From NCBI RefSeq assembly GCF_020748465.1, contig NZ_JAHZMP010000003.1:124001-188000 (forward strand): DNA of 64,000 bases, written 5' to 3'. The DNA is from Terrisporobacter mayombei. GTDB taxonomy: Bacteria > Bacillota > Clostridia > Peptostreptococcales > Peptostreptococcaceae. This document shows positions 1-9,599 of this stretch, one piece after another. Within the stretch, counting starts at the first letter, position 1. The number at the start of each line of letters is the position of its first letter. The translations under genes and the position numbers were made by a program. The notes below the pieces were generated by a model. That model saw nothing but the letters and a program-made list of their open reading frames with translations, was not told the DNA's origin and did no database searches.

Positions 1-1
1 T

Positions 2-271
2 CTTCTTACTACAGGTATGAAATTAATAGACATTTGTATGGAATGTGGATTTTCTGATTATCGTTATCTTTATAAAATATTTAAGGAAAATTATGATTGT
101 ACCCCAAAAGAATATACCAAATTATACAGTCAAATTCCTCATGAGATGAAAACTCATTCTGATGAATCCTGTGAAAATTTTTATACAAGAAAAAATGCTT
201 TGAATATTTTAGATAAGTATAAAGTAAATAATGATTTTATCATAGATGACTGCATTAATTCATTAGTGTAA
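2..271 (+). CDS. AraC-family transcriptional regulator, C-terminal fragment
   Basis: The reading frame is open from base 2, so this is the 3' end of a gene that begins before the window; the first ATG at 17 is internal. The visible part reads as the second helix-turn-helix of an AraC/XylS DNA-binding domain: an I-x-x-I-C-x-x-C-G-F-S-D core, then Y-L-Y-K-I-F-K and a T-P-K-E-Y end, the usual signature order. About 45 further residues follow the domain, more than most AraC proteins carry. The sensing domain lies outside the window, so the inducer and targets cannot be inferred. A hairpin terminator follows directly. Confidence 0.8.
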   Translation, partial: LLTTGMKLIDICMECGFSDYRYLYKIFKENYDCTPKEYTKLYSQIPHEMKTHSDESCENFYTRKNALNILDKYKVNNDFIIDDCINSLV

Positions 272-297
272 TCATAAATTTATAAATACAATTCAAA

Positions 298-345
298 ATA
301 GCTATAAATTAGTTTTTTATTAACTAATTTATAGCTATCTTTTAA
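298..345. terminator. Bidirectional hairpin terminator
   Basis: A perfect 17-bp inverted repeat (298-314 with 322-338, 7-nt loop) lies between the converging AraC-type gene and the DUF3810 gene. It is flanked by T-rich sequence on the plus side and A-rich sequence on the other, so it can end both transcripts. Confidence 0.85.
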
Positions 346-1475
346 TTAAATCCATATAAGCTGTAGTATATTAAAAATAAATTTACTACTTTTCCATAAC
401 TTGCTGTACCTTCTTTTACTCCATTGGCTTTTAAGTAATTATTATTCATTTTGTCTGATACTTCATTTACTTTTCCTTCATATTGACTCCAAAACTCACT
501 ACTATTATTTAAGTCATTTTTTACTGATTGAGATAAATTACTACTTAAATCTTTAAATTTATCATAGTCTACTTTTGCAAGAGCTGATGCCGTGTATTTA
601 AGAGCTAAAATATATCCTGAGTATTGAAAATCAAAGTCCTCATTATTTATACAAGCTATATAGGCTAAAAAGTTACACTCATCTTCACTTCCATAACCCC
701 TTTGGTGAGCCATTTCATGTAGTGTGGTAAAAGGAATATAAATATCTGGTGCAGCGATATTTACATTTGCTTCTCCTGTAAAAGGTGAGTAAATTCCTGT
801 TATTCCTGTGTAACATAATAAATTTGAATTCAATATTGCTTTTGCATGAGCATAACTTCCTCTTTTATTTAAATTTAAAATACTAACATTTTCATATCCA
901 TTGTTAGCTCTTTTTAAAACTTCTTTGCGATTTGTATTACATTTCATTACATTTTTATCATCTTCCAAAACTTTAGCCCTTGTATCATTACATTTTTCAA
1001 CTAAAAACTTATATAAATTTACTAAATCATCTTCATCGTAATTAACTTCTTTAATATTTTCATTATGACTTATATTATAATCTGCAATTAAAGAATCTTT
1101 TAAATCCATACGATTGTAATTTATTCCCCATAATACAACGAAAAGGAAATAAACTATGCCTACTATTGATATTATATTTAATATTGAATTTTTTAAGTAA
1201 ACAAAAGTCTTTCTAGGATTTTTAACAATAAAATAAATTGAGTAAATCAAAAATATTAACATAGATAATACTGCAATATAAATTAATATTTCAAATAAAG
1301 AAAAAGGAAAAACACTAAAAATCTTACTCATGAATTTTCCAATGTATATGTTAATTCCATTTGAATAATATTTTTCCACCAAGTTTGGCACATTTTTTGT
1401 GATTACATTAAGTAAAATGCCTGGTATTAACAAAGAAATCGATACAATTCTAAACTTTTTTATTACCATCACCAC
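342..1475 (-). CDS. DUF3810-family membrane protein with a zinc-protease motif
   Basis: About 377 residues. The first 120 residues hold roughly three hydrophobic segments, followed by a soluble domain. That domain contains LHEMAHQRG, an HExxH zinc-binding signature, with a downstream acidic segment (SEDECNFLAY) that can supply the third ligand, as in DUF3810 proteins. The role of the family is not established; a membrane-bound metallopeptidase facing the cell surface is an inference. The start is uncertain. GTG at 1475 and ATG at 1469 both lie in a stretch nearly identical to the anti-Shine-Dalgarno complement. The gene has its own terminators on both sides and appears monocistronic. Confidence 0.8.
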   Translation of the reverse strand: MVMVIKKFRIVSISLLIPGILLNVITKNVPNLVEKYYSNGINIYIGKFMSKIFSVFPFSLFEILIYIAVLSMLIFLIYSIYFIVKNPRKTFVYLKNSILNIISIVGIVYFLFVVLWGINYNRMDLKDSLIADYNISHNENIKEVNYDEDDLVNLYKFLVEKCNDTRAKVLEDDKNVMKCNTNRKEVLKRANNGYENVSILNLNKRGSYAHAKAILNSNLLCYTGITGIYSPFTGEANVNIAAPDIYIPFTTLHEMAHQRGYGSEDECNFLAYIACINNEDFDFQYSGYILALKYTASALAKVDYDKFKDLSSNLSQSVKNDLNNSSEFWSQYEGKVNEVSDKMNNNYLKANGVKEGTASYGKVVNLFLIYYSLYGFN

Positions 1476-1527
1476 CTTTATCCCTAATAGTTATATTATA
1501 AGTTAATTTTTGAAACATTTGCAAAAA

Positions 1528-1576
1528 ATAAAGAAGCAATAGAAAATAGTACAATACTAATTCATTGCTTCTTTAT
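1528..1576 (-). terminator. Hairpin terminator after the ABC exporter operon
   Basis: A perfect 13-bp inverted repeat (1528-1540 with 1564-1576) sits directly after the stop of the ABC permease gene. The minus-strand 3' flank is T-rich. Confidence 0.75.
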
Positions 1577-1586
1577 AAAATAAATT

Positions 1587-3212
1587 CTAAGCTTTAATAC
1601 ATTTACTCCACAGGACAAATGCAGTAACTATTAAAATTATGCTATATACTATTAATGCATATACATTAAATAATGCCAAATAATTTATTCCTACTCCTAC
1701 TCCTAAAATAACCATTCCTAATAAAGTATTAATTAAGTTTTGACTTTTATTCACTTCTCCAAATTTTATTGTAAAAGGTAATGTATTTTTTCCTAACATA
1801 TGTTCAATAACTATGAATACTAATAAAAATGCAAAAGCAATAATTAAAATTGGCAATACTTTAATCCCAAAAATCACTATAAAAATTATACTTTCAAATA
1901 AATATAATGGTAATAGTATATTGGATAATAATGCTTTATATGCACCTTTGTATATATTAGATTTATCACTTATATAGGCTGTTTCATAGATCCATGCCGC
2001 TTTATAATCATTAGAATATTGTAATGTCATTAATAATGTTGGAACCATAAAAATAAACCAATAAATATTTAATGACATATGTAAAGATATATTTTTTATT
2101 TCACTTATGGAATCCATTGAATACATAAATATGAATAATAGTGGAAATACAATATCAAATCCTAAGCCAGGATATGTCATCAATTTAAACTCTCTTTCTC
2201 GCTTTATTATAGAAGTAGAAAGATCATAAACTGCTTTTTCTTCATTATTTCTGCATGTCCATTTTCCAATTTTATAAAATAGTCTATTTTTCTTTTCTTT
2301 TTCATTATCTTTTGCAATGTTTAATTTTGAAAGAGAATCTTCAAACTTAGATGTATTCTTTATGTATAAACTAATAGCTATTATTGGTACAATAAATGCT
2401 AATACAATTAAAATAATTATTATTTTATTAATTTCTCCTCTATCAATTACATATAAAGGTGATGCAAACCACATTGGTGGTAAAAACAAATTCCATATGT
2501 TACTTTTGTATACTATGTTTATATCAACTATATCGAACATTCTACCTAAGAATTGATAACCTATAGTCATTATTATTGTTAGCCCTATTTGGACAAAATT
2601 TATTATATCTTTAACTTTTTCACCATCAAAAAATCTTAAAATCAAAAGATATAATAGTGCAGTTATTACAACCATAAATATATCTATTATCATTAGTTCT
2701 AATATAAAAATAATACCTATTAAAATACCTGATTTAAATGAACCTATGATTGCAAGCCAAGACAGCGCCAATGAAGTTAGAAAAATATAATAACATATAT
2801 GTGTTAACTTTGCTGCGTTAATTGTCTTATTATCAATACCTTTAGTTCCTATTATATTCTTATCTCTCACATCTAAAAGAACACTTGAAAAGTCCGAAAT
2901 AAAAATTGTTAATATAAAAAACATAAACATACCAAAAACTATAGTATAGGTATACATACTATTAAATGGAAACATTGTTATTATACCAATAAAAATTCCC
3001 ATAATTGCATACATGATTAATGCTTTATTAAATGAGTTTTTATCCTCTTTGTCACCTTCACTACTAGAGTTTTGCATTACTGTAGATGTTCTTCTACTAT
3101 CAAGAGTCAATTTCATACTTAAAATTAGTCTCATACTTTCATAATCTACACCCATTTTAGTATATATGCTCTTAAATTTATCTAAAATATTTAAAAATTT
3201 ATATTCTTTCAT
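1587..3212 (-). CDS. ABC exporter membrane subunit (YthQ/ABC-2-like)
   Basis: About 541 residues, very hydrophobic, with about twelve predicted membrane segments split by a long hydrophilic stretch in the middle and a charged N-terminal tail of about 65 residues. It has no ATPase motifs. It follows the ATPase gene immediately, the normal arrangement for a two-gene export system, so it is the probable permease partner. I place the start at the ATG at 3212, because AGGTGAG stands six bases upstream; the GTG at 3221 directly abuts the preceding stop and would lack a spaced ribosome site. The substrate is unknown. Distant relatives include bacitracin-, lantibiotic- or sodium-type exporters. Confidence 0.75.
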   Translation of the reverse strand: MKEYKFLNILDKFKSIYTKMGVDYESMRLILSMKLTLDSRRTSTVMQNSSSEGDKEDKNSFNKALIMYAIMGIFIGIITMFPFNSMYTYTIVFGMFMFFILTIFISDFSSVLLDVRDKNIIGTKGIDNKTINAAKLTHICYYIFLTSLALSWLAIIGSFKSGILIGIIFILELMIIDIFMVVITALLYLLILRFFDGEKVKDIINFVQIGLTIIMTIGYQFLGRMFDIVDINIVYKSNIWNLFLPPMWFASPLYVIDRGEINKIIIILIVLAFIVPIIAISLYIKNTSKFEDSLSKLNIAKDNEKEKKNRLFYKIGKWTCRNNEEKAVYDLSTSIIKREREFKLMTYPGLGFDIVFPLLFIFMYSMDSISEIKNISLHMSLNIYWFIFMVPTLLMTLQYSNDYKAAWIYETAYISDKSNIYKGAYKALLSNILLPLYLFESIIFIVIFGIKVLPILIIAFAFLLVFIVIEHMLGKNTLPFTIKFGEVNKSQNLINTLLGMVILGVGVGINYLALFNVYALIVYSIILIVTAFVLWSKCIKA

Positions 3213-3221
3213 ATTACTCAC

Positions 3222-3995
3222 CTACTTAATTGCCATTGCAATTTTATCTGCAATTTCTTTGTGATTGTTAAATCCAGTCATTTCATTAAATATTTCTTCC
3301 AGTGATCCTTCATGAGAGTTTTCTTTAAGTTCTTTAAAGCTTCCGTCAGCAACTATTTTCCCATTATTAAGAAGAACAATTCTATGACTTATTTTCTCTA
3401 CCACATCCATAATATGAGATGAATAAAAAATAGTCTTTCCTTCCTTTGCAAAAATTTCAAGAAGTTCCTTAACAATCATTACAGAATTAGCATCTAGTCC
3501 ACTTAATGGCTCATCTAAAAATAATATATCTGGATTATGAATAATACTAGAAATGAGTATTAATTTTTGTCTCATTCCTTTGGAGAATGTTGATATCCTT
3601 GCATTCAAATAATCTTCTATTCCAAATAAACTCATAAGTTCTTTTGCTTTTATTGTTGATGTATCCAGGTCTAAATCATACAATTGACCAATAAAATTTA
3701 AATATTCCATTGCAGTTAAACTTTCATATACGTCTGATACTTCTGGCACATAACCTATCTTCTTTTTATATTCGCCTTTTGTATTTTTAATATTTTTATC
3801 AAATATTATTACATCCCCTTCATATCCATCTACAATTCCAAGCATAATTTTTACAGTTGTACTCTTACCTGCACCATTAGCCCCTATATATCCAATAATT
3901 TCTCCTCTCTTTACTTGGAGGTCAACACCTTTTAATACTTCTTTTCCTCCAAATTGCTTTTTTAAATTTCTTAATTCTAATATTATTTCATACAT
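3222..3995 (-). CDS. ABC transporter ATP-binding protein
   Basis: 257 residues, the usual length for a single nucleotide-binding domain. Visible motifs are Walker A GANGAGKST near residue 41, a Q-loop region, a degenerate signature loop (STFSKGMRQK), Walker B ILFLDEP and the switch histidine in SSHIMD. The class is that of exporters such as YthP or EcsA. Its stop abuts the permease gene, implying translational coupling. The ATG at 3995 has a GGGG ribosome site at normal distance. No regulator or two-component system is adjacent, so a link to antibiotic resistance is not supported. Confidence 0.92.
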   Translation of the reverse strand: MYEIILELRNLKKQFGGKEVLKGVDLQVKRGEIIGYIGANGAGKSTTVKIMLGIVDGYEGDVIIFDKNIKNTKGEYKKKIGYVPEVSDVYESLTAMEYLNFIGQLYDLDLDTSTIKAKELMSLFGIEDYLNARISTFSKGMRQKLILISSIIHNPDILFLDEPLSGLDANSVMIVKELLEIFAKEGKTIFYSSHIMDVVEKISHRIVLLNNGKIVADGSFKELKENSHEGSLEEIFNEMTGFNNHKEIADKIAMAIK

Positions 3996-4135
3996 ATCTC
4001 AATCCCCTTTTTTTATGTATAGATTCAAAACTTTTTATAAGATCATAAAAATTATTATATATTAACTAACAAATATTAATGTTTTGTAATTACTAATTAT
4101 TTTATAAGACTTATTAAACCTAGTCTATAATATAT

Positions 4136-4185
4136 AAAGATTAAAAAAGTATCTTACGCAATTGTAAGATACTTTTTTAATCTTT
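4136..4185 (-). terminator. Strong terminator at the end of the decarboxylase operon
   Basis: A perfect 22-bp inverted repeat (4136-4157 with 4164-4185, 6-nt loop) begins five bases after the mmdB stop. Its long run of A/T pairs can end transcription in either direction. Confidence 0.9.
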
Positions 4186-4189
4186 ATGC

Positions 4190-5389
4190 TTATCCAAATA
4201 AACTTAGTAAAATACCTGCTGCTACTGCTGAACCTATAACTCCAGCAACATTTGGTCCCATAGCATGCATTAATATAAAGTTCCCTGGGCATTCTTCTTG
4301 AGCAACTTTTTGAGATACCCTAGCTGCCATTGGAACTGCTGATACACCAGCTGAACCGATTAATGGATTTACTTTCTCCTTACATATTAAGTTCATTAAT
4401 TTAGCAAATAATACACCTGCTGCTGTTCCTACACCAAATGCCAATACACCAAGGCCAAATATCATAAGAGTTTGAGTACTTAAGAATATACTTGCTTCTG
4501 CAGATGCACCCACTGATACTCCTAAAAATATTGTAACTATGTTCATTAATGCATTTGAAGCTGTATCAGATAATCTATCCGTAGCACCAGACTCTTTAAG
4601 TAAATTACCAAACATAAGCATACCTATTAATGTAGCAGCTGATGGTAGCAATAATGATACGACAATTGTAACTGCTATTGGAAATATTATTTTTGCTTTT
4701 TTAGAAACTTGCTTCGATTGAGTCATAACTATACATCTTTCTTCTTTAGTAGTTAAAGCTCTCATTATTGGTGGTTGAATGATTGGAACTAATGCCATAT
4801 AAGAATATGCTGCAACAGCTATTGGTGCTAATAAGTGTGGTGCTAATTTAGTAGTTAAATATATTGCCGTAGGTCCATCTGCGCCCCCTATTATACCTAT
4901 TGATGCTGCTGCTTGTGCTCCAAATCCTAATACTAAAGCGCCTAAAAAAGTTGTAAATATACCAAATTGTGCTGCTGCACCTAATAATATACTCTTAGGA
5001 TTTGCAATTAGAGGTGCAAAATCTGTCATTGCTCCTACTCCTAAGAAAATTAATGGTGGAAATATTCCTAGTTCATCACCTAAAAATAGATATTTTAATA
5101 ATCCACCTGTTGTTTCTGTATTTATATATGCTGAGGTACCTTCCTTTAATGCTTCTACTCCTTCTGGTGATATAAGCTGTATTTTAGAAACTGCTTCATT
5201 CATAACTCCTGATAATGGAAGGTTTGATAGTAACATCCCAAATGCTATTGGAATTAATAATAATGGTTCAAATCCTTTAGCAATAGCTAAGTATAGTAAT
5301 ATACACGATACCACTATCATTACTATTTGTTGCCAAGTTATATTGACAATCCCCATTGTTTGTATAAAATCTATTATAACCTCTCCCAC
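4190..5389 (-). CDS. mmdB: Na+-translocating methylmalonyl-CoA decarboxylase, beta subunit
   Basis: 399 residues with about ten membrane segments, matching the OadB/GcdB/MmdB family. This subunit takes carboxybiotin from the biotin carrier, decarboxylates it and moves Na+ outward across the membrane. The conserved GGADGPTAI motif is present; its Asp171 matches the essential membrane aspartate known in oxaloacetate decarboxylase beta subunits. It starts with GTG and has AAGGGGG at proper spacing. It is the last gene of the operon, after mmdA, mmdD and mmdC, so substrate specificity is read from the neighbours, since the beta subunit alone cannot distinguish between decarboxylases. Confidence 0.95.
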   Translation of the reverse strand: MGEVIIDFIQTMGIVNITWQQIVMIVVSCILLYLAIAKGFEPLLLIPIAFGMLLSNLPLSGVMNEAVSKIQLISPEGVEALKEGTSAYINTETTGGLLKYLFLGDELGIFPPLIFLGVGAMTDFAPLIANPKSILLGAAAQFGIFTTFLGALVLGFGAQAAASIGIIGGADGPTAIYLTTKLAPHLLAPIAVAAYSYMALVPIIQPPIMRALTTKEERCIVMTQSKQVSKKAKIIFPIAVTIVVSLLLPSAATLIGMLMFGNLLKESGATDRLSDTASNALMNIVTIFLGVSVGASAEASIFLSTQTLMIFGLGVLAFGVGTAAGVLFAKLMNLICKEKVNPLIGSAGVSAVPMAARVSQKVAQEECPGNFILMHAMGPNVAGVIGSAVAAGILLSLFG

Positions 5390-5420
5390 GGGTTTTTCCC
5401 CCTTTTATATATATTTAAAA

Positions 5421-5804
5421 TTATCCTATTGTAACTAATAGATCTCCTGAGCTAACAGAAGAACCTTTAGTAGCTTTTACTTCTTTTACTGTACCATCAG
5501 ATGGCGCCAGTATTTCATTTTCCATCTTCATAGCTTCTAGTATTAATAAAATATCACCTTTAGAAACGCTTTGACCTACACTTACATTAACATTACTTAT
5601 TGTTCCTGGCATTGGTGCCAATACACTTCCGCTTCCTCCTTCAGGCGCTGATGCAACTTTCTTTGGAGCTACCGCTTTTTTTGTAGTAGGTTGAGAAGCT
5701 ACTTGCGCTTGTAGTCTTGCAATACTCTCCGCACTTGCCCCTAATTCCTCAACTTGAACTTCATAAGCATTTCCATTTACCACTATATTATAGTTTTTTA
5801 TCAT
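5421..5804 (-). CDS. mmdC: Biotin carboxyl carrier subunit of the decarboxylase
   Basis: 127 residues in the expected order: a short N-terminal segment, a flexible linker rich in Ala, Pro and Lys (about residues 35-60), then a biotinyl domain. The biotin-accepting Lys93 lies in the canonical EAMKMEN motif, preceded by APMPG. The carrier shuttles CO2 from the MmdA carboxyltransferase to MmdB in the membrane. The ribosome site AGGGGG is correctly placed, and the gene lies 31 bases upstream of mmdB. No biotin ligase gene is in the window, so biotinylation must rely on one encoded elsewhere. Confidence 0.95.
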   Translation of the reverse strand: MIKNYNIVVNGNAYEVQVEELGASAESIARLQAQVASQPTTKKAVAPKKVASAPEGGSGSVLAPMPGTISNVNVSVGQSVSKGDILLILEAMKMENEILAPSDGTVKEVKATKGSSVSSGDLLVTIG

Positions 5805-5821
5805 TATCAGTACCCCCTATT

Positions 5822-6196
5822 TTATACCTCTATATTATGTGTTTTTTCCCAGTTACTTTGAATGTTATTTGTTCTGCTTATTCTTTTTACAACTATATTT
5901 TTATTCCCAGAAGCAACAATTGCTGCCGTTATTATGGCAATTAAATGATCATCATTTTCTGTCATTGACTCTTCTAAACTTTCTTGATTTTCATTAAATT
6001 TTATTTCTGCCACTTTATCTTTCTTATCATTTGGAGCTACATTTACTATTCTTATAATTAACGCTATTAAAACTAATACTATAAATACTGTTCCCATAGA
6101 TAATAGTGCTGTAGCACACCCGCCTAAAAGACGTTCACCCATTGGCATTGATGCAGCATCTACTTTCAATGCCTCTAGTAATTGACTTATACTCAT
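5822..6196 (-). CDS. mmdD: Decarboxylase delta/gamma-type membrane anchor (OadG family)
   Basis: 124 residues with one membrane segment at about residues 31-53, then a charged cytoplasmic tail with many Asp and Glu. This is the layout of OadG/MmdD subunits, which tether the carboxyltransferase to the membrane pump and stabilise the complex. Sequence conservation in the family is low, so the call relies on size, topology and its position between mmdA and mmdC. Its C-terminal tail (AIITAAIVASGNK) resembles the conserved end of MmdD subunits. AGGAAGGTGAT upstream gives a strong start. Confidence 0.88.
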   Translation of the reverse strand: MSISQLLEALKVDAASMPMGERLLGGCATALLSMGTVFIVLVLIALIIRIVNVAPNDKKDKVAEIKFNENQESLEESMTENDDHLIAIITAAIVASGNKNIVVKRISRTNNIQSNWEKTHNIEV

Positions 6197-6210
6197 TATT
6201 TATCACCTTC

Positions 6211-7758
6211 CTATAGAGGTATATTTCCATGTTTCTTAAATGGTCTGCTTTCTCTCTTCGATGCCAACATATCTAGAGCATCAGATATTCTTATTCTACT
6301 AACTTCTGGCTCTATAACATCATCTATATAACCTCTTTCAGCAGCTTTATATGGTGTTGCAAACTCATTTGTGTATTCTTCAATTTTTTCTGCTCTCATT
6401 TTTGCTGGATCTTCTGCATCTTTTATCTCTTTCTTAAATACTATATTGGCTGCACCACTTGGTCCCATAACTGCAACTTCTGCAGTTGGCCATGCTAATA
6501 CTATGTCTGATCCTAAGTCCTTAGAGCACATTGCTAAATAAGATCCTCCATAAGCTTTTCTTGTTATCAATGTAATTTTTGGTACTGTTGCTTCACTATA
6601 TGCATAAAGCATCTTAGCTCCATGTCTAATTATTCCTCCATATTCTTGTTCTGTACCTGGCAAAAATCCTGGTACATCTACTAAACTAATTATTGGAATA
6701 TTGAAAGCATCACAAGTTCTTATGAATCTTGCTGCTTTATCTGATGCATTTATATCTAAACTACCAGCCATGGCATTTGGCTGATTTGCTATTATACCTA
6801 TACTTTCACCATTTATTCTTGCAAATCCAGTTATTATATTTTTTGCAAAGAAAGGTTGAACTTCGTAGAAATAATTCTCATCGATTATTTCGTATATAAT
6901 ATCTTTCATATCGTAAGCTTTATTTGAACCATCAGGAATTATAGTATTTAATTTATCTAATATTGCATTTGGGGAGTCATTTGTTTCAACTAATGGTGTC
7001 TTTTCAGTATTATTAGACGGCAAGAAACTTAATAATTCTTTGATTTGATTTATACAATCTTCATCATTTTGAGCTATAAAGTGAGCTACACCTGAAGTTG
7101 TATTATGAGTTGATGCTCCACCTAATTCTTCTGCACTTACTTCTTCTCCTGTAACTGTTTTTATAACTTGTGGACCTGTGATAAACATTTGACTTGTTTG
7201 ATCTACCATATATATAAAATCTGTTAGAGCTGGAGAATAAACTGCTCCACCTGCACAAGGTCCCATTATTGCAGATATCTGAGGAATAACTCCCGAAGCA
7301 ATTGTATTTTTAAGGAATATTCCACCATATCCTGCAAGAGCATCTACAGCTTCTTGTATTCTTGCTCCACCTGAATCATTTAGTCCTACTACTGGCGCTC
7401 CCATTTTTATTGCTAAATCCATTACTTTTACTATTTTCTTAGCATGCATTTCTCCCAGTGAACCACCAAGAACTGTAAAATCTTGAGCATATGCATAAAC
7501 TAATCTTCCATTAACTTTTCCATAGCCACATACTACACCTTCACCAGGAGCACTTTGTTTTTCCATTCCAAAATTTGTACATCTATGTTTTACAAAAGCA
7601 TCAACTTCAACGAAAGTATTTTCATCGAATAATAAATTTAATCTTTCTCTTGCTGTTAATTTACCTGATTTATGTTGTTTTTCAATTCTTTTTTCTCCGC
7701 CACCAAGCTCTATAGTTTCTCTAGTTTTCTTAAGCAAGTTTAATTTTTCAACAGACAT
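6211..7758 (-). CDS. mmdA: Methylmalonyl-CoA decarboxylase alpha subunit (carboxyltransferase)
   Basis: 515 residues, the usual length of the biotin-dependent acyl-CoA carboxyltransferase family (MmdA, PccB, AccDA type). The two crotonase-like halves carry the expected glycine loops: [11 protein letters not shown] and [12 protein letters not shown] in the first, [12 protein letters not shown] and AYGGSYLAM in the second. It transfers the carboxyl group of methylmalonyl-CoA to biotin, giving propionyl-CoA. Propionyl-CoA carboxylase beta subunits look much alike. The nearby MmdB-type pump, absence of a biotin carboxylase gene and adjoining mutase and epimerase all favour the decarboxylase direction. 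Confidence 0.95.
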   Translation of the reverse strand: MSVEKLNLLKKTRETIELGGGEKRIEKQHKSGKLTARERLNLLFDENTFVEVDAFVKHRCTNFGMEKQSAPGEGVVCGYGKVNGRLVYAYAQDFTVLGGSLGEMHAKKIVKVMDLAIKMGAPVVGLNDSGGARIQEAVDALAGYGGIFLKNTIASGVIPQISAIMGPCAGGAVYSPALTDFIYMVDQTSQMFITGPQVIKTVTGEEVSAEELGGASTHNTTSGVAHFIAQNDEDCINQIKELLSFLPSNNTEKTPLVETNDSPNAILDKLNTIIPDGSNKAYDMKDIIYEIIDENYFYEVQPFFAKNIITGFARINGESIGIIANQPNAMAGSLDINASDKAARFIRTCDAFNIPIISLVDVPGFLPGTEQEYGGIIRHGAKMLYAYSEATVPKITLITRKAYGGSYLAMCSKDLGSDIVLAWPTAEVAVMGPSGAANIVFKKEIKDAEDPAKMRAEKIEEYTNEFATPYKAAERGYIDDVIEPEVSRIRISDALDMLASKRESRPFKKHGNIPL

Positions 7759-7775
7759 CTGTATCCCTCCAAGAC

Positions 7776-8186
7776 TTATTTTCTTTCACTTAGTTCTAAT
7801 AACATTCCACTTGTACTTTTAGGATGGCAAAATGCTATACTAGCATTTCCTGCACCATATCTTGGCTTTTCGTCAATCATTCGATATCCTTTTTCTTTAA
7901 TTTCTGCTATAGCTTCTTCTATATTATCCACTCTTAAAGCCACATGTTGTATTCCGCCTCTTCCACCATTTTTTTGAATAAACTTTGCTATAGGACCATC
8001 TTCAGTTGTAGATTCTAAGAATTCCAACTCTGCTTCACCTATTGGTAAAAATCCAACTTTTACTTGTTGATCTTCAACAATCTCAGTTCCTTGACACTCT
8101 AAACCAAGTACATCTTCAAAGAATTTCAAAGCTTCCTCTAAATTAACTACAGCAATACCTATATGATCAACATTTTTTACATTCAT
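7776..8186 (-). CDS. mce: Methylmalonyl-CoA epimerase
   Basis: 136 residues, a VOC-superfamily protein of two beta-alpha-beta-beta-beta modules. Likely metal ligands His8, His81 and Glu131 are visible in [17 protein letters not shown] and MLLELS. It interconverts the R-isomer made by the mutase and the S-isomer used by the decarboxylase. Placed between meaB and mmdA, it is exactly where that step is needed. AAGGGGG upstream supports the ATG at 8186. A glyoxalase function is less likely, given the length and context. Confidence 0.95.
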   Translation of the reverse strand: MNVKNVDHIGIAVVNLEEALKFFEDVLGLECQGTEIVEDQQVKVGFLPIGEAELEFLESTTEDGPIAKFIQKNGGRGGIQHVALRVDNIEEAIAEIKEKGYRMIDEKPRYGAGNASIAFCHPKSTSGMLLELSERK

Positions 8187-8199
8187 TTTTAAATCCCCC

Positions 8200-9135
8200 T
8201 TATTTTATAATACTTTCAAAGATTTTTTCTCCAATTGTATATGGATCTACTTCCTTAGTTATTGTCTTAGATAACAATGTATCTACATCTTTAGTTGACT
8301 CTATTTCATTAACTTTCTTTTCAATTCTTCTATGAACAATTTCTTTAACTTCTAATTTATTTCGATTTAATCTTCGATTATAAATTTCTTTACTCTCATA
8401 AAGATACTTTCTATGTTTAGTTATATTTTCAAATGCAGTTTCTACCCCTTCTCCATTTTCTGATATAACTAAACTTACTGGAGGTCTAAAATCCCAATCA
8501 TGTTTAAAATCAAGCATCATTTCGATTTCTATAGATGTTTTCTTCGCTCCATCTTTATCAGCCTTATTCACTACAAATACATCTGCAATTTCCATTACTC
8601 CGGCTTTTATAGCCTGTATATCATCACCAAGACCTGGAACCATAACCATTATAGTTGTATCTGCAGTTTTAACTATATCAACTTCAGACTGACCAACGCC
8701 TACAGTTTCTATAAATATATAATCACATCCATATGCATCAAGTACTTTTATAGCTGCTTGAGTGGCATTTGATAGTCCACCTAAACTACCCCTAGTTCCC
8801 ATAGAGCGTATAAATACGCCTTTATCTGTATTTAAGTCATTCATTCTGATTCTATCTCCAAGTATGGCACCTTTAGTAAAAGGGCTTGTTGGATCTATGG
8901 CAATTACGCCAACCTTTTTGTCTTTTTCTCTTAATAATTTAACTACCTTATCAGTAAATGTAGATTTCCCTGCACCGGGAGGACCTGTTACGCCAATAAC
9001 ATAGGCCTTCCCAGTATATTTATATATTTGTTTTAGGAAATCTTCATATCCAACAACCTCATTTTCAATCATAGTAATAAGCCTTGCACATGCTCTTTTA
9101 TTACCTTTAAGAAGTTCTTCTACGAGATTTTCCAT
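8200..9135 (-). CDS. meaB: MeaB/ArgK-type GTPase chaperone of methylmalonyl-CoA mutase
   Basis: 311 residues of the G3E/MeaB P-loop family. Walker [10 protein letters not shown] is at residues 51-59. The IDPTSP segment, the switch-like DRIRMNDL and the base-recognition NKAD are present. MeaB proteins gate loading of adenosylcobalamin onto the mutase and protect the radical enzyme from inactivation. The gene lies 11 bases after the cobalamin subunit gene and 13 bases before the epimerase, consistent with one transcript. It was formerly called ArgK; arginine transport is not a supported role. Confidence 0.95.
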   Translation of the reverse strand: MENLVEELLKGNKRACARLITMIENEVVGYEDFLKQIYKYTGKAYVIGVTGPPGAGKSTFTDKVVKLLREKDKKVGVIAIDPTSPFTKGAILGDRIRMNDLNTDKGVFIRSMGTRGSLGGLSNATQAAIKVLDAYGCDYIFIETVGVGQSEVDIVKTADTTIMVMVPGLGDDIQAIKAGVMEIADVFVVNKADKDGAKKTSIEIEMMLDFKHDWDFRPPVSLVISENGEGVETAFENITKHRKYLYESKEIYNRRLNRNKLEVKEIVHRRIEKKVNEIESTKDVDTLLSKTITKEVDPYTIGEKIFESIIK

Positions 9136-9146
9136 AACACTCTCTC

Positions 9147-9557
9147 CTAATCATTTAGTGCTAATTTTTTTAAGTTTTCTTTTATAAAATCAATAGTTAC
9201 AGATGTTGAAGTTCCAGGAGTAAATATTTCTGCTACTCCTTTTTCTTTTAAATATGGTATATCTTCTTCTGGTATAACACCTCCACCTATAACTAATACT
9301 TCATCATAAGCGCCTTCTTCTTTTAATAAATCAACAACTTTTGGAAGCAAATGATTGTGAGCTCCAGATAAAATACTCATAGCTACTACATCGACATCTT
9401 CTTGTATAGCCGCTTGAACTATTTGTTCTGGTGTTTGTCTAAGACCTGTATATATAACTTCCATTCCCGCATCTCTAAGTGCTCTAGCTATAACTTTAGC
9501 ACCTCTATCATGTCCATCAAGACCTGGCTTTGCAACTAATACTCTAATAGGTTTCAT
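9147..9557 (-). CDS. Methylmalonyl-CoA mutase, cobalamin-binding subunit
   Basis: 136 residues making up one stand-alone B12-binding Rossmann domain. The base-off/His-on signature D-x-H-x-x-G is at Asp14, His16 and Gly19 in [12 protein letters not shown], so His16 should ligate cobalt. The later SILSGAH and [11 protein letters not shown] segments match the cofactor tail pocket. In many archaea and some Firmicutes this domain is encoded apart from the catalytic barrel, as here; it would pair with the 554-residue subunit encoded 42 bases upstream. GAGGGGG precedes the ATG. Confidence 0.95.
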   Translation of the reverse strand: MKPIRVLVAKPGLDGHDRGAKVIARALRDAGMEVIYTGLRQTPEQIVQAAIQEDVDVVAMSILSGAHNHLLPKVVDLLKEEGAYDEVLVIGGGVIPEEDIPYLKEKGVAEIFTPGTSTSVTIDFIKENLKKLALND

Positions 9558-9599
9558 TATATTTCCCCCTCAAAACATCTATTTTAATTTCTTTAATTT

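Noticed and set aside
6211-7758. Propionyl- or acetyl-CoA carboxylase beta subunit
   Set aside because: No biotin carboxylase gene is present and an MmdB-type Na+ pump gene is in the operon, so the decarboxylase reading is stronger.
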